Origin: Engraulis encrasicolus
Lineage: Eukaryota > Chordata > Actinopteri > Clupeiformes > Engraulidae
Assembly (NCBI RefSeq): GCF_034702125.1
Contig: NC_085857.1
Location: forward strand, 57,486,426 to 57,550,425
Direction: 5' to 3'
Length of the DNA: 64,000 bases
The translations under genes were made by a program, and so were the position numbers. The notes under the pieces were generated by a model. That model did not search any database. It saw only the letters and a program-made list of their open reading frames with translations, and was not told where the DNA came from. Every line of letters starts with the position of its first letter. The first letter of the stretch is position 1. Below are positions 20,735 through 31,676 of the stretch, piece after piece.

Positions 20735-21080
20735 ACTTTATGAGCACGGATCCAAAATGGTCCCGGCCCGGAACATCTATGAGTCCGGAATGGGTCCGTA
20801 ACTGATCAAAAGTAGTGGAACCGTGACGGATGCAATAAGTGGACACGGAATGAGTCCGCATCGGATGTCGCGCCTCCGAACCGGGCTCACTGCGGAGGTA
20901 CGCTTCTGCACGCGGATCCGTTGCGGGTGACAAACGGGTCCCTTTTGAGTCCCCACCACGCCTCCGCGTCGGATGATAGGCGGCGTGCAAGTGGACGCCG
21001 ATACGGCCCCGTTTACCGGATCCGTTCCGGAGGATGACCTCCGAATGGTGGACTCCGGGGCGGATCCATTACGGTGTACT
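20735..21080. promoter_or_regulatory. CpG-rich segment upstream of the acidic zinc-finger exon
   Basis: This 350-base stretch is much richer in CpG than its surroundings, with repeated CGGATCCG, GGATCC and GTCCG motifs. It lies about 650 bases upstream of the acidic exon. That position suits a CpG-island promoter. However, the repeated GGATCC/TCCG words in both orientations could equally mark a CpG-rich repeat. Regulatory function is inferred only from composition and place. Confidence 0.35.
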
Positions 21081-21722
21081 TTTGCTGTGTGGGAATGGTG
21101 GCCCTGGGGCCAGATGTGGCCCTTTGACAGCAAGGTTCTGGCCACCAGCCTCTTGAAATGCAGAATTGTTTTTCGGAATTTAGAGATAACAGTATGGGTT
21201 CCGTATCGAGCTAAAACGGGACATGGGACGTTAAAATGCAGGAAATTTATGGGGGAGGACCCCCAGACCCCCCACTTCAATGAAGTCTCCCATATTTTTT
21301 TCAGTTGCCAACCATAATACATACAGTAGGCCTATGTAGGCTATAGTTCTGCTACTTTACTGGGAGGAATTTGAACAACTGGCCTTTGTTGACGTTTAGG
21401 CTACTTGAATACCCCTGAGTGGCAAGGCTGTTCTTAAAGGGCTGTGTGAAAATCCAGCAAAACGGAAAACAAATAAAAACATTGCACTCCCGCTAAAGGT
21501 CTTTTATTTTGAAATATGAATCCCAAGTGACATATCTAAAGAGTTGCAAGTGCTGCTGACTTCACGCATTCTGGTTACCTCCTGCATTTAGAGAGATGCC
21601 AAACAAACAGAATTGAGTCTCGCATGTTACCGCAGTGAATGTCTCAAGCGGAATCGTATAGGCCTATCATCTTGGAATTACAGGGATGGAATAAAAATGA
21701 AATAATTACATGCTTCTTGCAG

Positions 21723-22051
21723 TGTTATGGATAGCGCGCTAGAAAATGCGGAGGGTTGTCATGATGCAGGGAAGCATGCAGACTTTCCCCCGGAGTCCAA
21801 GGAATCTCTGGTTTGTAAAAGTGAATTTGGACCAAGTCAATCGGCGACCGTAGAGGTTAAACTGGAGGCAAATGAGGACTGTCGATACGAGAATGACTCT
21901 CCGACAGGATCAGAAACAGAGGAAGATGAGGAAGATGAAGATTTTCACCCGCCTTCATCAGTGTCCAGCAGTTCGGACGTTTCAGAGGGCTCGTGGGAGA
22001 TGGGCGTGAAGGGAGAAGAGATGCAGGATGACAGCGAAAGTTCTCTGACGG
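21723..22051 (+). CDS. Acidic N-terminal exon of the zinc-finger family
   Basis: ATG at 21727 opens a 108-residue coding piece. It begins MDSALENAEGCHDAG and continues to VEVKLEANEDCRYEND, an acidic run of SETEEDEEDEDFHPP, a Ser-rich SSVSSSSDVSEGSWE segment, then SLTG. It ends in a phase-1 donor ACGG|GTAAGC. An acceptor-like CTTCTTGCAG sits directly before TGTTATG, so an untranslated exon probably lies upstream. Joining to any of the six zinc-finger exons keeps frame and gives G-[DNE]-[DN] at the junction. No KRAB, SCAN or BTB domain is present; the acidic stretch may be a transactivation or partner-binding region. Nearest downstream partner: exon C at 29971. Confidence 0.75.
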
Positions 22052-22170
22052 GTAAGCAGCAGACTCGCAACTTCAATAACCATTAGTAGGCCTATTTTGC
22101 AGTTTCCCGACTAAATGCAGTAACCCTCCCCTTCAATTTTTGCAACCACCATCGAGGTGTGTTGCTACGA

Positions 22171-22218
22171 GGAAAGTTCTCTGAACCGTAAGCAGCAGGC
22201 TCGCAGCTTCCGACCATA
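22171..22218 (+). repeat. Duplicated copy of the acidic exon's splice-donor region
   Basis: AGGAAAGTTCTCTGA and GTAAGCAGCAGGCTCGCA repeat the end of the acidic exon and its donor (22036-22075) about 135 bases downstream. The second copy still holds a GT in the same context but has ACC in place of ACGG before it. It ends at the outer end of the large inverted-repeat element. It could act as a weak decoy donor or be debris from a local duplication. Confidence 0.65.
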
Positions 22219-22235
22219 ATAGTAGAGCGGCTACA

Positions 22236-23600
22236 GGAAAAATCGTGCAAATTATGATACAAGCGTGAAATTCAGCAAGTATGTGCTCAAGACCCATACG
22301 ATCAAATCTACCCGATTGGCCACTTGAAATGGCGGCCATTTTCCAAGATGGCCGCCAAAAAAGACCCCAGAAATGGATTTATTGCATAGAATTGACCTAG
22401 AAATGTATGATACAAGCATGAAATTCAACATGTATGTGCTCAAGAACAATATGATCAGATCTACCTGATTGGCCACTTGAAATGGTGGCCATTTTCCAAG
22501 ATGGCTGCTAAAAAAGACACCAGAAATTGATTTATTGCATGTAATTGACCTTGAAAATTATGATACAAGTATGAAATTCAACATATATGTGCTCAAGACC
22601 AATACGATCAAATCTACCTGATTGGCCACTTCAAATGGCGGCCATTTTCTAAGATGGCCGCCAAAAAGGACCCCAGAAATAGATTTATTGCATAGAATTG
22701 ACCTAGAAAATGATGATACAGGCATGAAATTCAACATGTATGTGCTTAAGACCAATACGGTCAAATCTACCTGATTGGCCACTTGAAATGGTGGCCATTT
22801 TCCAAGATGGCCGCCAAAAGAGACCCCAGAAAGTGATTTATTGCATAAAATTGACCTAGAAAAGTATGATACAAGCATGAAATTCAACATGTATGTGCTT
22901 AAGACCAATACGATCAAATCTGTCTGATTTGCCATTTGCAATGGTGGCCATTTTCCAAAATGGCCACCATGAAAAACTCTAAAAATGGATTTGTTGCACA
23001 GAATTGAGAAAGGAAATTATGATACAAGCACAACCAAGAAATGTGGCAGTTATGTGCTTAAGACCAACACAATACATTTTAAGTAATTTTCCAGTTTAAA
23101 TGACAGCGATTTTCCAAGATGGCCGCCAAAAAATACCATAGAAATGGATTTGTTGCACAGGATTGATCAAGCAAGTTATTATACAAGCATCAATTTTGGC
23201 ATGAATGTGCAAAAAAAAAACAATACAATCAAATCTTCCTGACTCGCCACTTGAAATGGAAGCCATTTTATAATATGGCCACAAAAAGGCTGAATTTAGC
23301 CCAGAGGTGAGCAAAAAAAATGATGATACAAGTATGTAATTTTGTGTGTTTGTGCGTAGCCCCTTAATGCGCGCCGTACCTCCTGAGGCACGCTGTAATA
23401 GACATTGAAATGTAACTACCATAGCAATACAATACTATGACACAACACAAGCCCTTTAGTAATGCATAACGACTTGGTCATTACCATACTGGTAACAATG
23501 AATTTATAAACCTGCACCTTAAGGGGTTAAGAGCAATAGGCCTATAATCAAATCCACTCATTTGCAACTTGAAAATGTATGGTAGCCATTTATAAAGATG
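22236..23600 (+). repeat. Tandem array of ~154-bp units, left arm
   Basis: Units recur at roughly 153-157-base spacing; the motif CCAAGATGGCCGCCA or a variant lies near 22350, 22500, 22655, 22808, 22960, 23118 and 23275, with a diverged one near 23600. Each unit also contains ATTTATTGCATAGAATTGAC, a GATACAAGCATGAAATTCAA segment and ATTGGCCACTTGAAATGG. Divergence increases toward the interior. Confidence 0.9.
23457..23545. repeat. Fragment of the TAATGCATTACGACTTGG MITE
   Basis: One end of the small MITE found after exons A and D, with TTTAGTAATGCATAACGAC and TTGGTCATTACCAT. The second arm is missing or too diverged. It lies inside the large inverted-repeat element. Confidence 0.5.
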
Positions 23601-23672
23601 GCCATCAAAGAAGACACTAGAACTTCATTAATTGCAATTCATCTAGCAGATGTAGCCCAAATCAATGTTAAA

Positions 23673-24082
23673 GGGACAGTTTGGNCAATTTCAACANGCA
23701 ATTGTAATGATCACACTACCCTGGACTTGTAAGTGCCTGAGATTTTTTTTTCTTCTTCTTCAGCCGTTTCCGAGATCCTGGTCATTGTAATGGGGGCAGC
23801 TCTTTGTTTACATTTCAAAAAAACATTTTTATTTATTCCCAAAAACATCCAAAAGGTTATAAAACATCAGCAGACAACTAGCAAACAGCAGTACCTTTTG
23901 GGAAAATATTTGGAGTTGGCCTATGTTTCATTTTTTTAAAAATGTAAACAAACGCTGCCCCCATTAGAATTGCTCATATCTCGGAAAGGGCTGAGCCGAA
24001 AAATGTGGCATCACCAGGTACTGACAAGTCAAGGGTAGCGTGAGCAATACAACTGTATGTTGAAATTGACCAAACTGTCCCT
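23673..24082. mobile_element. TTAA-flanked MITE with long inverted ends
   Basis: Flanked by TTAA at 23669-23672 and 24083-24086. The left end AGGGACAGTTTGGNCAATTT pairs with the right end AAATTGACCAAACTGTCCCT, and the match continues inward for about 80 bases. The interior has no transposase. Two unresolved bases (N) fall in its left end. It is inserted within the larger inverted-repeat element. Confidence 0.85.
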
Positions 24083-24159
24083 TTAACATTCACTGTTTGA
24101 ATTTCCAATGATTTCATCATAGAAGGAAACACAATCAAGCAAAAAGGCACACAACTAGG

Positions 24160-25420
24160 CTACCGAGGGTAACCCAGACATCTCACTATGGGTAACGCCC
24201 GCGACCATTTGCCAAAACTTGCTTTCAACCATACCGTCAGGCCTATGAGCTGCACAGCTGGGGATCCCGCCCCCTCGGGGACAAAGCCCAGGTGCGCTGG
24301 GCTCAGAGCTTCAATCTGAGGCAACTAACCTTTGAGCTTGTGGGTGAGTGTAGCAATCTAGTAAGATGTCTCGTTCATCTCCCTCAGAGAACCAGAGATA
24401 CCCTCGGTAACCTATAGTTCTCTTTTTGTCGAAACACTCGACATCCCACTATGGGTATTGAAAAACTCCAGATTGAGTTGACTTTACCTAGAATGCGCAA
24501 TGCCCAGAGCTGTTGAAGGCGAAGAGGCAGCGTCCATCAGCAGTGATAAACGTCATGCTCACCCAATGCGCAGCCCAAGACGCAACAGCCGCCCAAGGGC
24601 CCAGGGTCTTCGTTCCGAACCCAAAGAAGAGAGGCTAGGCACCAGGCGCACAAAGGCAGCGTCCGGACATCCAATACCACGGAGAGCACGCAGTGGAGGG
24701 AACCCAGGGCACGGAAACCACCCGTCTGGGTGTAACCGATGTGCAGGTGGAGCCCACAGAGGTGTAGCGAGGCCCTCAATACCGAGTGGTATTCCCCAAT
24801 GGCAAACCAGGCCTTGGCACAAGGGGGCATTTCCAGCATGTTCAGTAGACAACATCCGCAGGTGCAACCGTGCTGGCAGAAAAGACCATTCTCCAGCAGG
24901 GCCGTAGGTCCAAGTTGCGGACGGAGAACCTAGTAGCAACCACCACCACAGCGAGCTGGCCAAGCCAGCCCCGATAGATACCCGATTGAGGGCACACACT
25001 ATGGTTCCCAAAGTCCAAGGGGGACATCAAAGATACACTTCCCCTCGATCATGCATCCTGGTCGAGCAGGGGCCTGAGATACTTCATTGGAGAAGTATGG
25101 TCTAGCTAACCACGGTCGCCCTACCCAGGGACAGCACTCCAGGCAGCACAATTGACACTCGCGCTCCTGCTGAACGAATGAGACACGCACAGTAAGGGGT
25201 GACCGACCCAAAGGAGACACGTGTAATGCGTCCTATTAGGAGAGGCGAGGATCCAGGTGGCCTTGACACGATCAGCCTTCTCACCCTCGGGTAGAGGGCG
25301 CAACTGACTAGAGAAGTTGCGTTCCACAGAATGTTCCACAGCCTCTGGGAGGAGGCTCTTATCTTTGAATGTTCCAGGCTGACAAGCCAAAGCCATTATG
25401 TGATAGCTAAATCAAACATG
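24160..25420. other. GC-rich insert, possible retroelement remnant
   Basis: It starts near ACCGAGGGTAACCCAGACAT and contains an inverted-looking partner GAGATACCCTCGGTAACC about 240 bases later, then CGAAACACTCGACATCCCAC. It is far richer in G+C than neighbouring DNA and keeps 90-150-codon frames open on both strands. The minus strand includes RPLPEGEKADRVKATWILAS, which may be a degraded retroelement protein. No reverse transcriptase or recombinase motif was found, so identity remains open. Confidence 0.35.
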
Positions 25421-25576
25421 TCAATGTCAAGTCCAGAGCAAATAAACTAAATTCATGACAATGCTTGTTTCTGGTGTACCTTTTGTTTAACAGCAATATC
25501 GAGAGAACCACGAATTGCCGTTATTGACATATTATTACCGCAGTGTCATCGTATTATTAGCATCTCATAACCTTCG

Positions 25577-25578
<2 letters not shown>

Positions 25579-25611
<33 letters not shown>

Positions 25612-25618
25612 GGGGGGG
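25579..25618. repeat. (GT)n microsatellite with G run
   Basis: About 30 bases of GT followed by ten consecutive Gs, inside the large inverted-repeat element. Confidence 0.95.
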
Positions 25619-25789
25619 CACTGCCTCCATTGATATTAAATTAAGAACTGGCATTAGCATGTCATCACCATGCTATTTGTGTGTCATACTGTGAGTGGCT
25701 TATGTGTCATTGCAGAACATTTTTAATATCTGTATCACTTCATCATCATTCTAACATATTTAAGGAGAGTGAACAATTATTTCCACCAA

Positions 25790-26581
25790 ATTTGGAATTT
25801 GCACATATGAAATTTGCAAATTTCTAGGGTCTTTTTGGCCGCCATCTTGGAAAATGGCCAGCATTTTAATTAGCAAATAAAGTAGACTTGATTGTAGGCC
25901 TATTGGTCTTAATCACATACAAGCCGAATTTCATCATATATTGCTTGGACAATTCTGTGCAATAAATCGTTTTCTAGGGTCTTTTAGTTTTTTGGCAGCC
26001 ATCTTAGAAAATGGCCTCCATTTCAAGTGACTAATTGGGTAAATTTGATTGCACTGGTCTTAAGCACATACATGTGCTTTCATGCTTGTATCATAATTTG
26101 CTAGGTCAATTCAATGCAATAAATCAATGTCTGGGGTCCTTTTGGCGGCCATCTTGGAAAATGGCCACCATTTCAAGTGGCCAATCTGGTAGATTTGATC
26201 GTATTGATCTTAAGCACATACATGTTGAATTTCATGCTTGTATCATAATTTTCTAGGTCAATTCTATGCAATAAATCCATTTCTAGGGTCTTTTTTGGCA
26301 GCCATCTTGGAAAATGGCCGCCATTTCAAGTGGCCAATCAGGTAGATTTGATCGTATATGTCTTAAACACATATATGTTGATTTTCATGCTTTTATCATA
26401 AATTTCTAGGTCAATTCTATGCAATAAATCCATTTCTGGAGCCCTTTTTGGCGGCCATCTTGGAAAATGGCCGCCATTTCAAGTGGCCAATCAGGTAGAT
26501 TTGGTTGTATTGGTCTTAAGCACATACCTGCCAAGTTTCATGCTTGTATCATAATTTGCACGATTCATGCCAAATTGGCCT
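25790..26581 (-). repeat. Tandem array of ~154-bp units, right arm (inverted)
   Basis: Five units in the orientation opposite to the left array. The motif GGCGGCCATCTTGGAAAATG or a variant lies near 25840, 25995, 26145, 26300 and 26455. They are clearly the same unit as at 22236-23600. The outermost units are the best preserved on both sides. Confidence 0.9.
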
Positions 26582-26933
26582 TGTAGCCGCTCTACTATAA
26601 GGCTTAAAAAACATTTAGGGCTGGGTAAATTGTAAAGTTACACAAAACAAAACAAAGCCAAATAGAACATGCAATTCCTTGTGAAAATAGTGAACTGAAA
26701 TAAATACCCTTGGTTGCCTAGGCCTAATGGTCATAGATAGACCTACAACACCACAACACGACAATAGACAAGTTGTAATGACATTGTTCCTTAATAATAT
26801 CCAACTGAGACGATGCCTACACACATAATCAGTTAGGCAGCCTCAGAAAGACATAAAACAAAATAATGTTTAACAGTCAAATGTTCTATCATGCAGTTTC
26901 CTTGGTGGAGGTCTGCACTCTGAGTGCATCTAG

Positions 26934-26959
26934 ATATTATCATTATGATTATGATTATG

Positions 26960-27001
<42 letters not shown>
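26934..27001. repeat. (ATT)n microsatellite
   Basis: GATTATGATTATGATT followed by about 15 uninterrupted ATT units. Confidence 0.95.
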
Positions 27002-27578
27002 TTAGGCATTTGGTTTTACGAGAGGAAATTCTTTTTTAAGGTCATGGGAAAATCATTGAAAGGGCATGGAATTTTATGTCTGACAGAGTGGGAAGCTTGT
27101 ACAGGTATACAAAAGCTGGAGAATCGGCTCAAAATCAGGAATACACAGCGGTGAAGATAAAGTTTGTTTCACCAACCAACTCTCGTCCTCCACCTGAAGG
27201 GCCCATTCCAATATCCTTTTGGCCTCATGCTTTGCTGACGGCCCACTTTCGTGGAGAAAATAATTAAGTTTGCCTGCTGTCAGCCCAAGCAGAGCAACTT
27301 TTGGGGGTCTTTTCCCCATTCAACAGTCCCCTTGCAAATGAGAGATGACCCTTGAATTCTGCTTTTGTGAGATATTGAATTGACAATTCTATCATCAGTG
27401 ATAATAATAATTTATAATAATTGTATTTGTATAGCACTGTGTCATACAAGGCATGTAACTCAAAGTGCTTAACAAATGGGAAAAAGATCATTGTTAGAGA
27501 GATGGATGTCTTGCCTCACATGACAAGGCCATAAGCAAAGGGAGGTGCTAATGACGCAGGTGTGGGAGGTACAAGAAG
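27002..27578. other. Intronic or intergenic DNA with zinc-finger flank repeat
   Basis: The segment 27170-27380 (for example GTGGAGAAAATAATTAAG and GTGAGATATTGAATTGA) resembles 63270-63410 and, in its last part, 46490-46520. At 27395-27480 a TTTGTATAGCACTGTGTCAT segment matches a common fish interspersed repeat. No gene is present. Confidence 0.45.
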
Positions 27579-27660
27579 CAGGGGTGGGGAACATTTTGCA
27601 TTCGAGGGGCCACTTAAAATTCCTCCAAGGGCCATATTATATATTATTATTATTATATGG
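27579..27660 (+). mobile_element. hAT-type 5' terminus
   Basis: It starts CAGGGGTGGGGAACATTTTG and continues with GAGGGGCCACTTAAAATT, matching the well-known terminus of vertebrate hAT elements of the CAGGGGTGGCCAAC group. No partner end could be placed, and the sequence passes into an ATT-rich stretch. Only one end is claimed. Confidence 0.6.
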
Positions 27661-29187
27661 TGTGACGTCATCGGTCGAATGCTCCATTCATTTCAATGGG
27701 GCTCCCCAACGTTCGCACGTCTGTTATTTTTCGATAACGGACGGGTTGGTCTATATCAGACCGCTGTCAATGGCAACAAGACTTTTCACTGCTAAAGCGA
27801 CTTTTCAACAAGACTCTAATCAGCTGCTGTGATAGACAACACCTGTTGTCCTGGCTACCTAGCTGTTGCCTAGCGGTGTTCCACAATGGCACTGTTTTGT
27901 TTTGCGCAGCAACAATCTTTTGACATGAAAAACTATAATAAACTTAACATTAAATAGGCCTAAAGAAATGTCCCCGCCATGTGTGAATCATTTAAGTATA
28001 TCCATATAATACGCTCTGCGTCGGGGTCTAAAGATTCTCTCTGTCGTGCTGCTATTCCACGGTAGCGACCTTCTCGCCGAGCGTTATCCCTTACTTATTA
28101 TATATATTATATATATATTATTATTATTATATATAGCTTATAACAACTTCGACATTTGGAACTATCTGAAGTGGCCACGCATGGTTAACAGTTCTCTCGA
28201 TCAGACTTGGATGAGGTTTCTTAGCGCACGTAACGTGACAAAAGGGGAGAACCGCAACAAACGACACATTGCGGTCTAAGTTTAAAGAAAGAAAAAATCA
28301 GTGTGCTGCCTCAACGTTTAGGCTACGTTAAATGACATAATACTGTATGTATGTGGGTCTTGATATGACAAAATGATGTCCATATGCTTCATCATCTTTG
28401 AAAATAACCGTTCAGTAAAACGTGTTCTCTCGTCCCGACTGTCCTGCTTAATTCTGTTAGCTTCTGCTACATGACACGTGTCATTCAAAAAATCCTATTA
28501 TTTCCTTATCATGACGGTATCCTTGCACATCCTTCCAGCGGTCTAGTAAAGTTTTTGACTTTCGGCTTCCCTCTCGCTGTTATCCAAAATGCGTTTTCAA
28601 TTAACCCTTGAAGCGTTGCGGCAACAGGGACTGTACAGTAGGCTTCAGTATTGAATTGGGATTTTGGGCTGAACATCTACCATGGAAAACACTGAAATAT
28701 GAGAGATATACTACATTTTCACAGTCAACATGCAACATTTAAATGTAGGCTGAAAATAACTGGCTATGGTGTGATTTTGCTTAGGCTAGCCTATGTTAAA
28801 TATCCAAATAGCCTATCCATTCATATTTTTCATTCATATCTTATTTTGTGCCTTTTTGTTTCATTAAGCATCATTTGTAGGCCTCCTTAAAACTGTTGTA
28901 GGCCTACTGCAATATAAAGAAACCTGCTGTTTCAGTGCAGTAGCATATGACTGCATTATTATTAGGCCTACTGCAGTAGGCTATTAGTGTGTTTTTGTAG
29001 GTGTGAATACAGTTATGTTCAGGAAACTGTGATATGGTTACACTCCTAGGGGAAAAAATGTTTTTACAGAAGGGGTGGCACGGTCTTTGCATCTCTGGTT
29101 ACATTATTAAGGAGAGAGTTTGGGTCCTAGGCAGCAGCCAGATCAACTGTAAGACTATTATAGCCTAACACATTAGTGTGATACATC
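27661..29187. other. Unannotated stretch
   Basis: A CpG-containing part (27660-28270) is followed by AT-rich DNA with ATATATTATATATATATT near 28100. No domains are recognised. It may be interior DNA of a non-autonomous element starting at 27579. Confidence 0.3.
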
Positions 29188-29300
29188 AATAGTTCCCAAC
29201 CTGGGGCCCGGGCCCCCAGGGGGTCTCCTTGGTTGGCGAGGTCCTGCCACTGTGCCTTCAAGAAAATCCTGGGGGAAACCCTGAGTTTATTTACTAAGTA
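29188..29300 (+). mobile_element. hAT-type terminus fragment
   Basis: AGTTCCCAACCTGGGGCCC followed by CCCAGGGGGTCTCC resembles the CAGTGGTTCCCAACCTGGGG ends of vertebrate hAT elements. The leading CAGTGG has decayed. No second end is identified. Confidence 0.5.
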
Positions 29301-29970
29301 AACATTCTTCAAAAGATCAAATTTGGCAATAGGCAGCACAGTTTTAATGAGCCACAATCCTACATAGAGCAAAGCAAAATATGAGTTGTAAATAGTGCTG
29401 CGCAGGGTGGCCCGTGGACATCCGTGGCGTTGGTGTAGTATGTAAAGTTTAACCATATTGGGATGATCTGTTGAAATCCCTAGCGGAAACACTACCTCTG
29501 AGTTTACAATGCCATATTAACTAATTACTTCATATTAATGGTATACCTTCTTTGGGGTGCCCATATTTACGCATATTTTTGTTTAAATAAAATTGTGTCT
29601 GTAACACCTATTAAAATTATTCCATTGCTGAAATGTTTCTCTTTCCCTACAGTTAAACATATGATAAAACTAAACCGATGTAATGATTTTCCAAAAGGGT
29701 GCCCAAACTTTCTCATGGCTTTGTAAGTGACAGACCCAGGAGATCAAACCTGCTTCACCCAAACCTGCAATATAGAGTAAAAACTAAAAACAGGACCCCA
29801 ACTTGATTTGCGGGTCACTCACGGATATCTGCAGATCATGAGGTGTACCACACGACATTCTAAATTGCTGCATAATTATTGTATGGATTATTGAGAAAAA
29901 AAGACAAAGGAAACGAAAACATTTATTAATATTTGTGTTGTTTTAGTAATGGCTTTGTATCTCGTTGCAG

Positions 29971-31316
29971 GGGAGAATTCAGAATGGAAACCACCAAACA
30001 AACCTGTGGCCAAACGAAAAGGGAAGACGACTTCTACAACAAAACATCAGACAACACCAGACAATCCCCACCAATGCAGCACATGTGGAAAGAGTTTTAC
30101 TCAAGACGCCGATCTCGTAGAACACCAACGAGCCCATTCAGAAAATCCATATCTCTGTACCACATGTGGGAAAGCTTTTGCAGATAATCGACGTCTTACA
30201 GTACACCAACGAGTTCACACTGGAGAAAAGCCTTACCAGTGTGCTATATGTGAAAAGTCCTTTTCAGACAGACGTGTTCTTAAAAGACACAACAGGGTTC
30301 ACACTGGGGAAAAACCATACCAGTGTACGACTTGTGGAAAAGCCTTTGCACGGAGCAGCTCTTTAAATTCACACAAGAAAGTTCACACTAAGAAAAAACA
30401 CATTTGTCCAGTATGTGGAGAGGCCTTTGCTGGTGAACACAAGATGAAGATGCATCAGGCAGCTCATACTGGTGAAAAACCTTATCAATGCACCACATGT
30501 GGAAAAGCCTTTGGACATAAACAAACTCTTATAATACACAATCGAGTCCACACTGGAGAAAGGCCTTACCAGTGTACTATATGTGGAAAGTGTTTTACAG
30601 ACAAAGGTGATCTTAAAGTGCACAACAGGGTCCATTCTGGAGAAAAGCCTTATAAGTGCTCTACATGTGGAAAGGCCTTTGCAGACAGACGTGACCTTAA
30701 GAGACACAATAGGATTCACTCTGGAGAAAAACCTTACCGGTGTATGATCTGTGGTAAAGCCTTTGCCACTACCACCTCTCTAAGTTTACACAAGAAAATC
30801 CATACTGGGGAAAAGGATCATGTGTGTACTACCTGTGGAATGGGCTTTATAACTTTTCAAGACTTGAAAAGGCATCAGAGAACTCATACAGGAGAAAAGC
30901 CATATCTGTGCAGCACGTGTGGAGTGACCTTTGCAACCACATATCGTCTTAATAGACACCAGCGAGTCCACACTGGAGAAAAACTTGAAAAACGATATAG
31001 TTGCTCCACATGCTCGAAGGCCTTTGCAGATCGAAGCGGCTTGGAGAGACATGAGAGAGTCCACACTGGAGTAAAACCATATCAGTGCTCCACATGTGGA
31101 AAGGCCTATGCAGGCAAAAGTGAGCTGAAAGGTCACCTGAAAACGCATACTGGAGAAAGGCCATATATTTGTACCGCGTGTGGAAAAACTTTTGTTAGAC
31201 TATACCATCTCACAAGGCATCAACGCACTCATTCAGGTGAGACGGCTGGTCAGAGTATGACTTTCGGGGGATTTAAGTTCAAGTTCAAGTTTATTATAGC
31301 CAAATCAACAGTATAA
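29971..31316 (+). CDS. C2H2 zinc-finger exon C (fourteen fingers)
   Basis: The exon opens at acceptor CTCGTTGCAG, phase 1, with GENSEWKPPNKPVAKRKGK; the ATG at 29949 is probably intronic. Fourteen complete C2H2 fingers follow in tight succession with TGEKPY-type linkers, from HQCSTCGKSF through YICTACGKTF...HQRTH. One linker is extended (TGEKLEKRYSC). After the last finger the frame runs into a Phe/Lys-rich tail (GFKFKFKFIIAKSTV) that comes from an interspersed repeat. A strong donor, TTCAG|GTGAGA at 31236/31237, lies just after the last finger, so the natural exon may end there. It is the first zinc-finger exon downstream of the acidic exon. Joined to it, the protein would be about 555 residues. 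Confidence 0.88.
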
Positions 31317-31480
31317 CATACAGTTGCTAGGAATGTCTTTGGTATGCTCGTACATTTAACACCACAAATACATATAGTTAAGACAAAGACAAGAAAACAA
31401 GAGGGGCCATAAATAACCAGGGGATTATGCATACAATAAACATTGAAAAGTGCAATAAGACATAATACAGTACATAGTGC
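31262..31480 (+). repeat. Interspersed repeat at the end of exon C (AAGTTCAAGTTCAAG head)
   Basis: AAGTTCAAGTTCAAGTTTATT followed by ATACAGTTGCTAGGAATG resembles, in layout, the AGTCAAGTCAAGTTGG repeat at 43943. It supplies the last residues and the stop codon of exon C when the frame is read through. The 3' limit is approximate. Confidence 0.5.
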
Positions 31481-31676
31481 AAGGTAGGCAGAGGTAGAAG
31501 GCCAGGTTAAGTTTAAACTTTTTCAAGAATGCATCTTTCCAAGCATTATTCATGCATGTGCATATCATTTTCTTCTATGTGTTTCCATTGCCTAGTTTAA
31601 CCGTACCAAATTAAGCGTATTAAGCGTCTATGGAGGCAAACAAAGCATCATCAAATGTACTCATAAAGTACTTTAA

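Larger units (their letters stand above)
22219..26598. mobile_element. 4.4-kb element with array-type inverted repeats
   Basis: The outer ends ATAGTAGAGCGGCTACA (22219-22235) and its reverse complement (26582-26598) bracket two arrays of a ~154-bp unit in opposite orientation. The left array has seven or eight units and the right array five. The interior 23600-25780 contains a TTAA MITE, a GC-rich insert and a GT microsatellite. No transposase is recognised. The layout recalls foldback or other DNA transposons with repetitive subterminal arms. The element lies in the intron between the acidic exon and zinc-finger exon C. Family unassigned. Confidence 0.75.

Noticed and set aside
20777..21322. 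181-codon minus-strand frame in the CpG-rich segment
   Set aside because: No domain, a competing plus-strand frame, and a composition that lowers stop frequency on every frame. Not supported as a gene.
24559..25011. 150-codon minus-strand frame
   Set aside because: It lies in GC-rich DNA where several frames are open together. No recognisable motif, so described only as an unidentified insert.
22236..26581. CRISPR-like repeated array
   Set aside because: Units are ~154 bp, directly adjacent, diverged and in both orientations, inside a eukaryotic intron. There is no repeat-spacer pattern.
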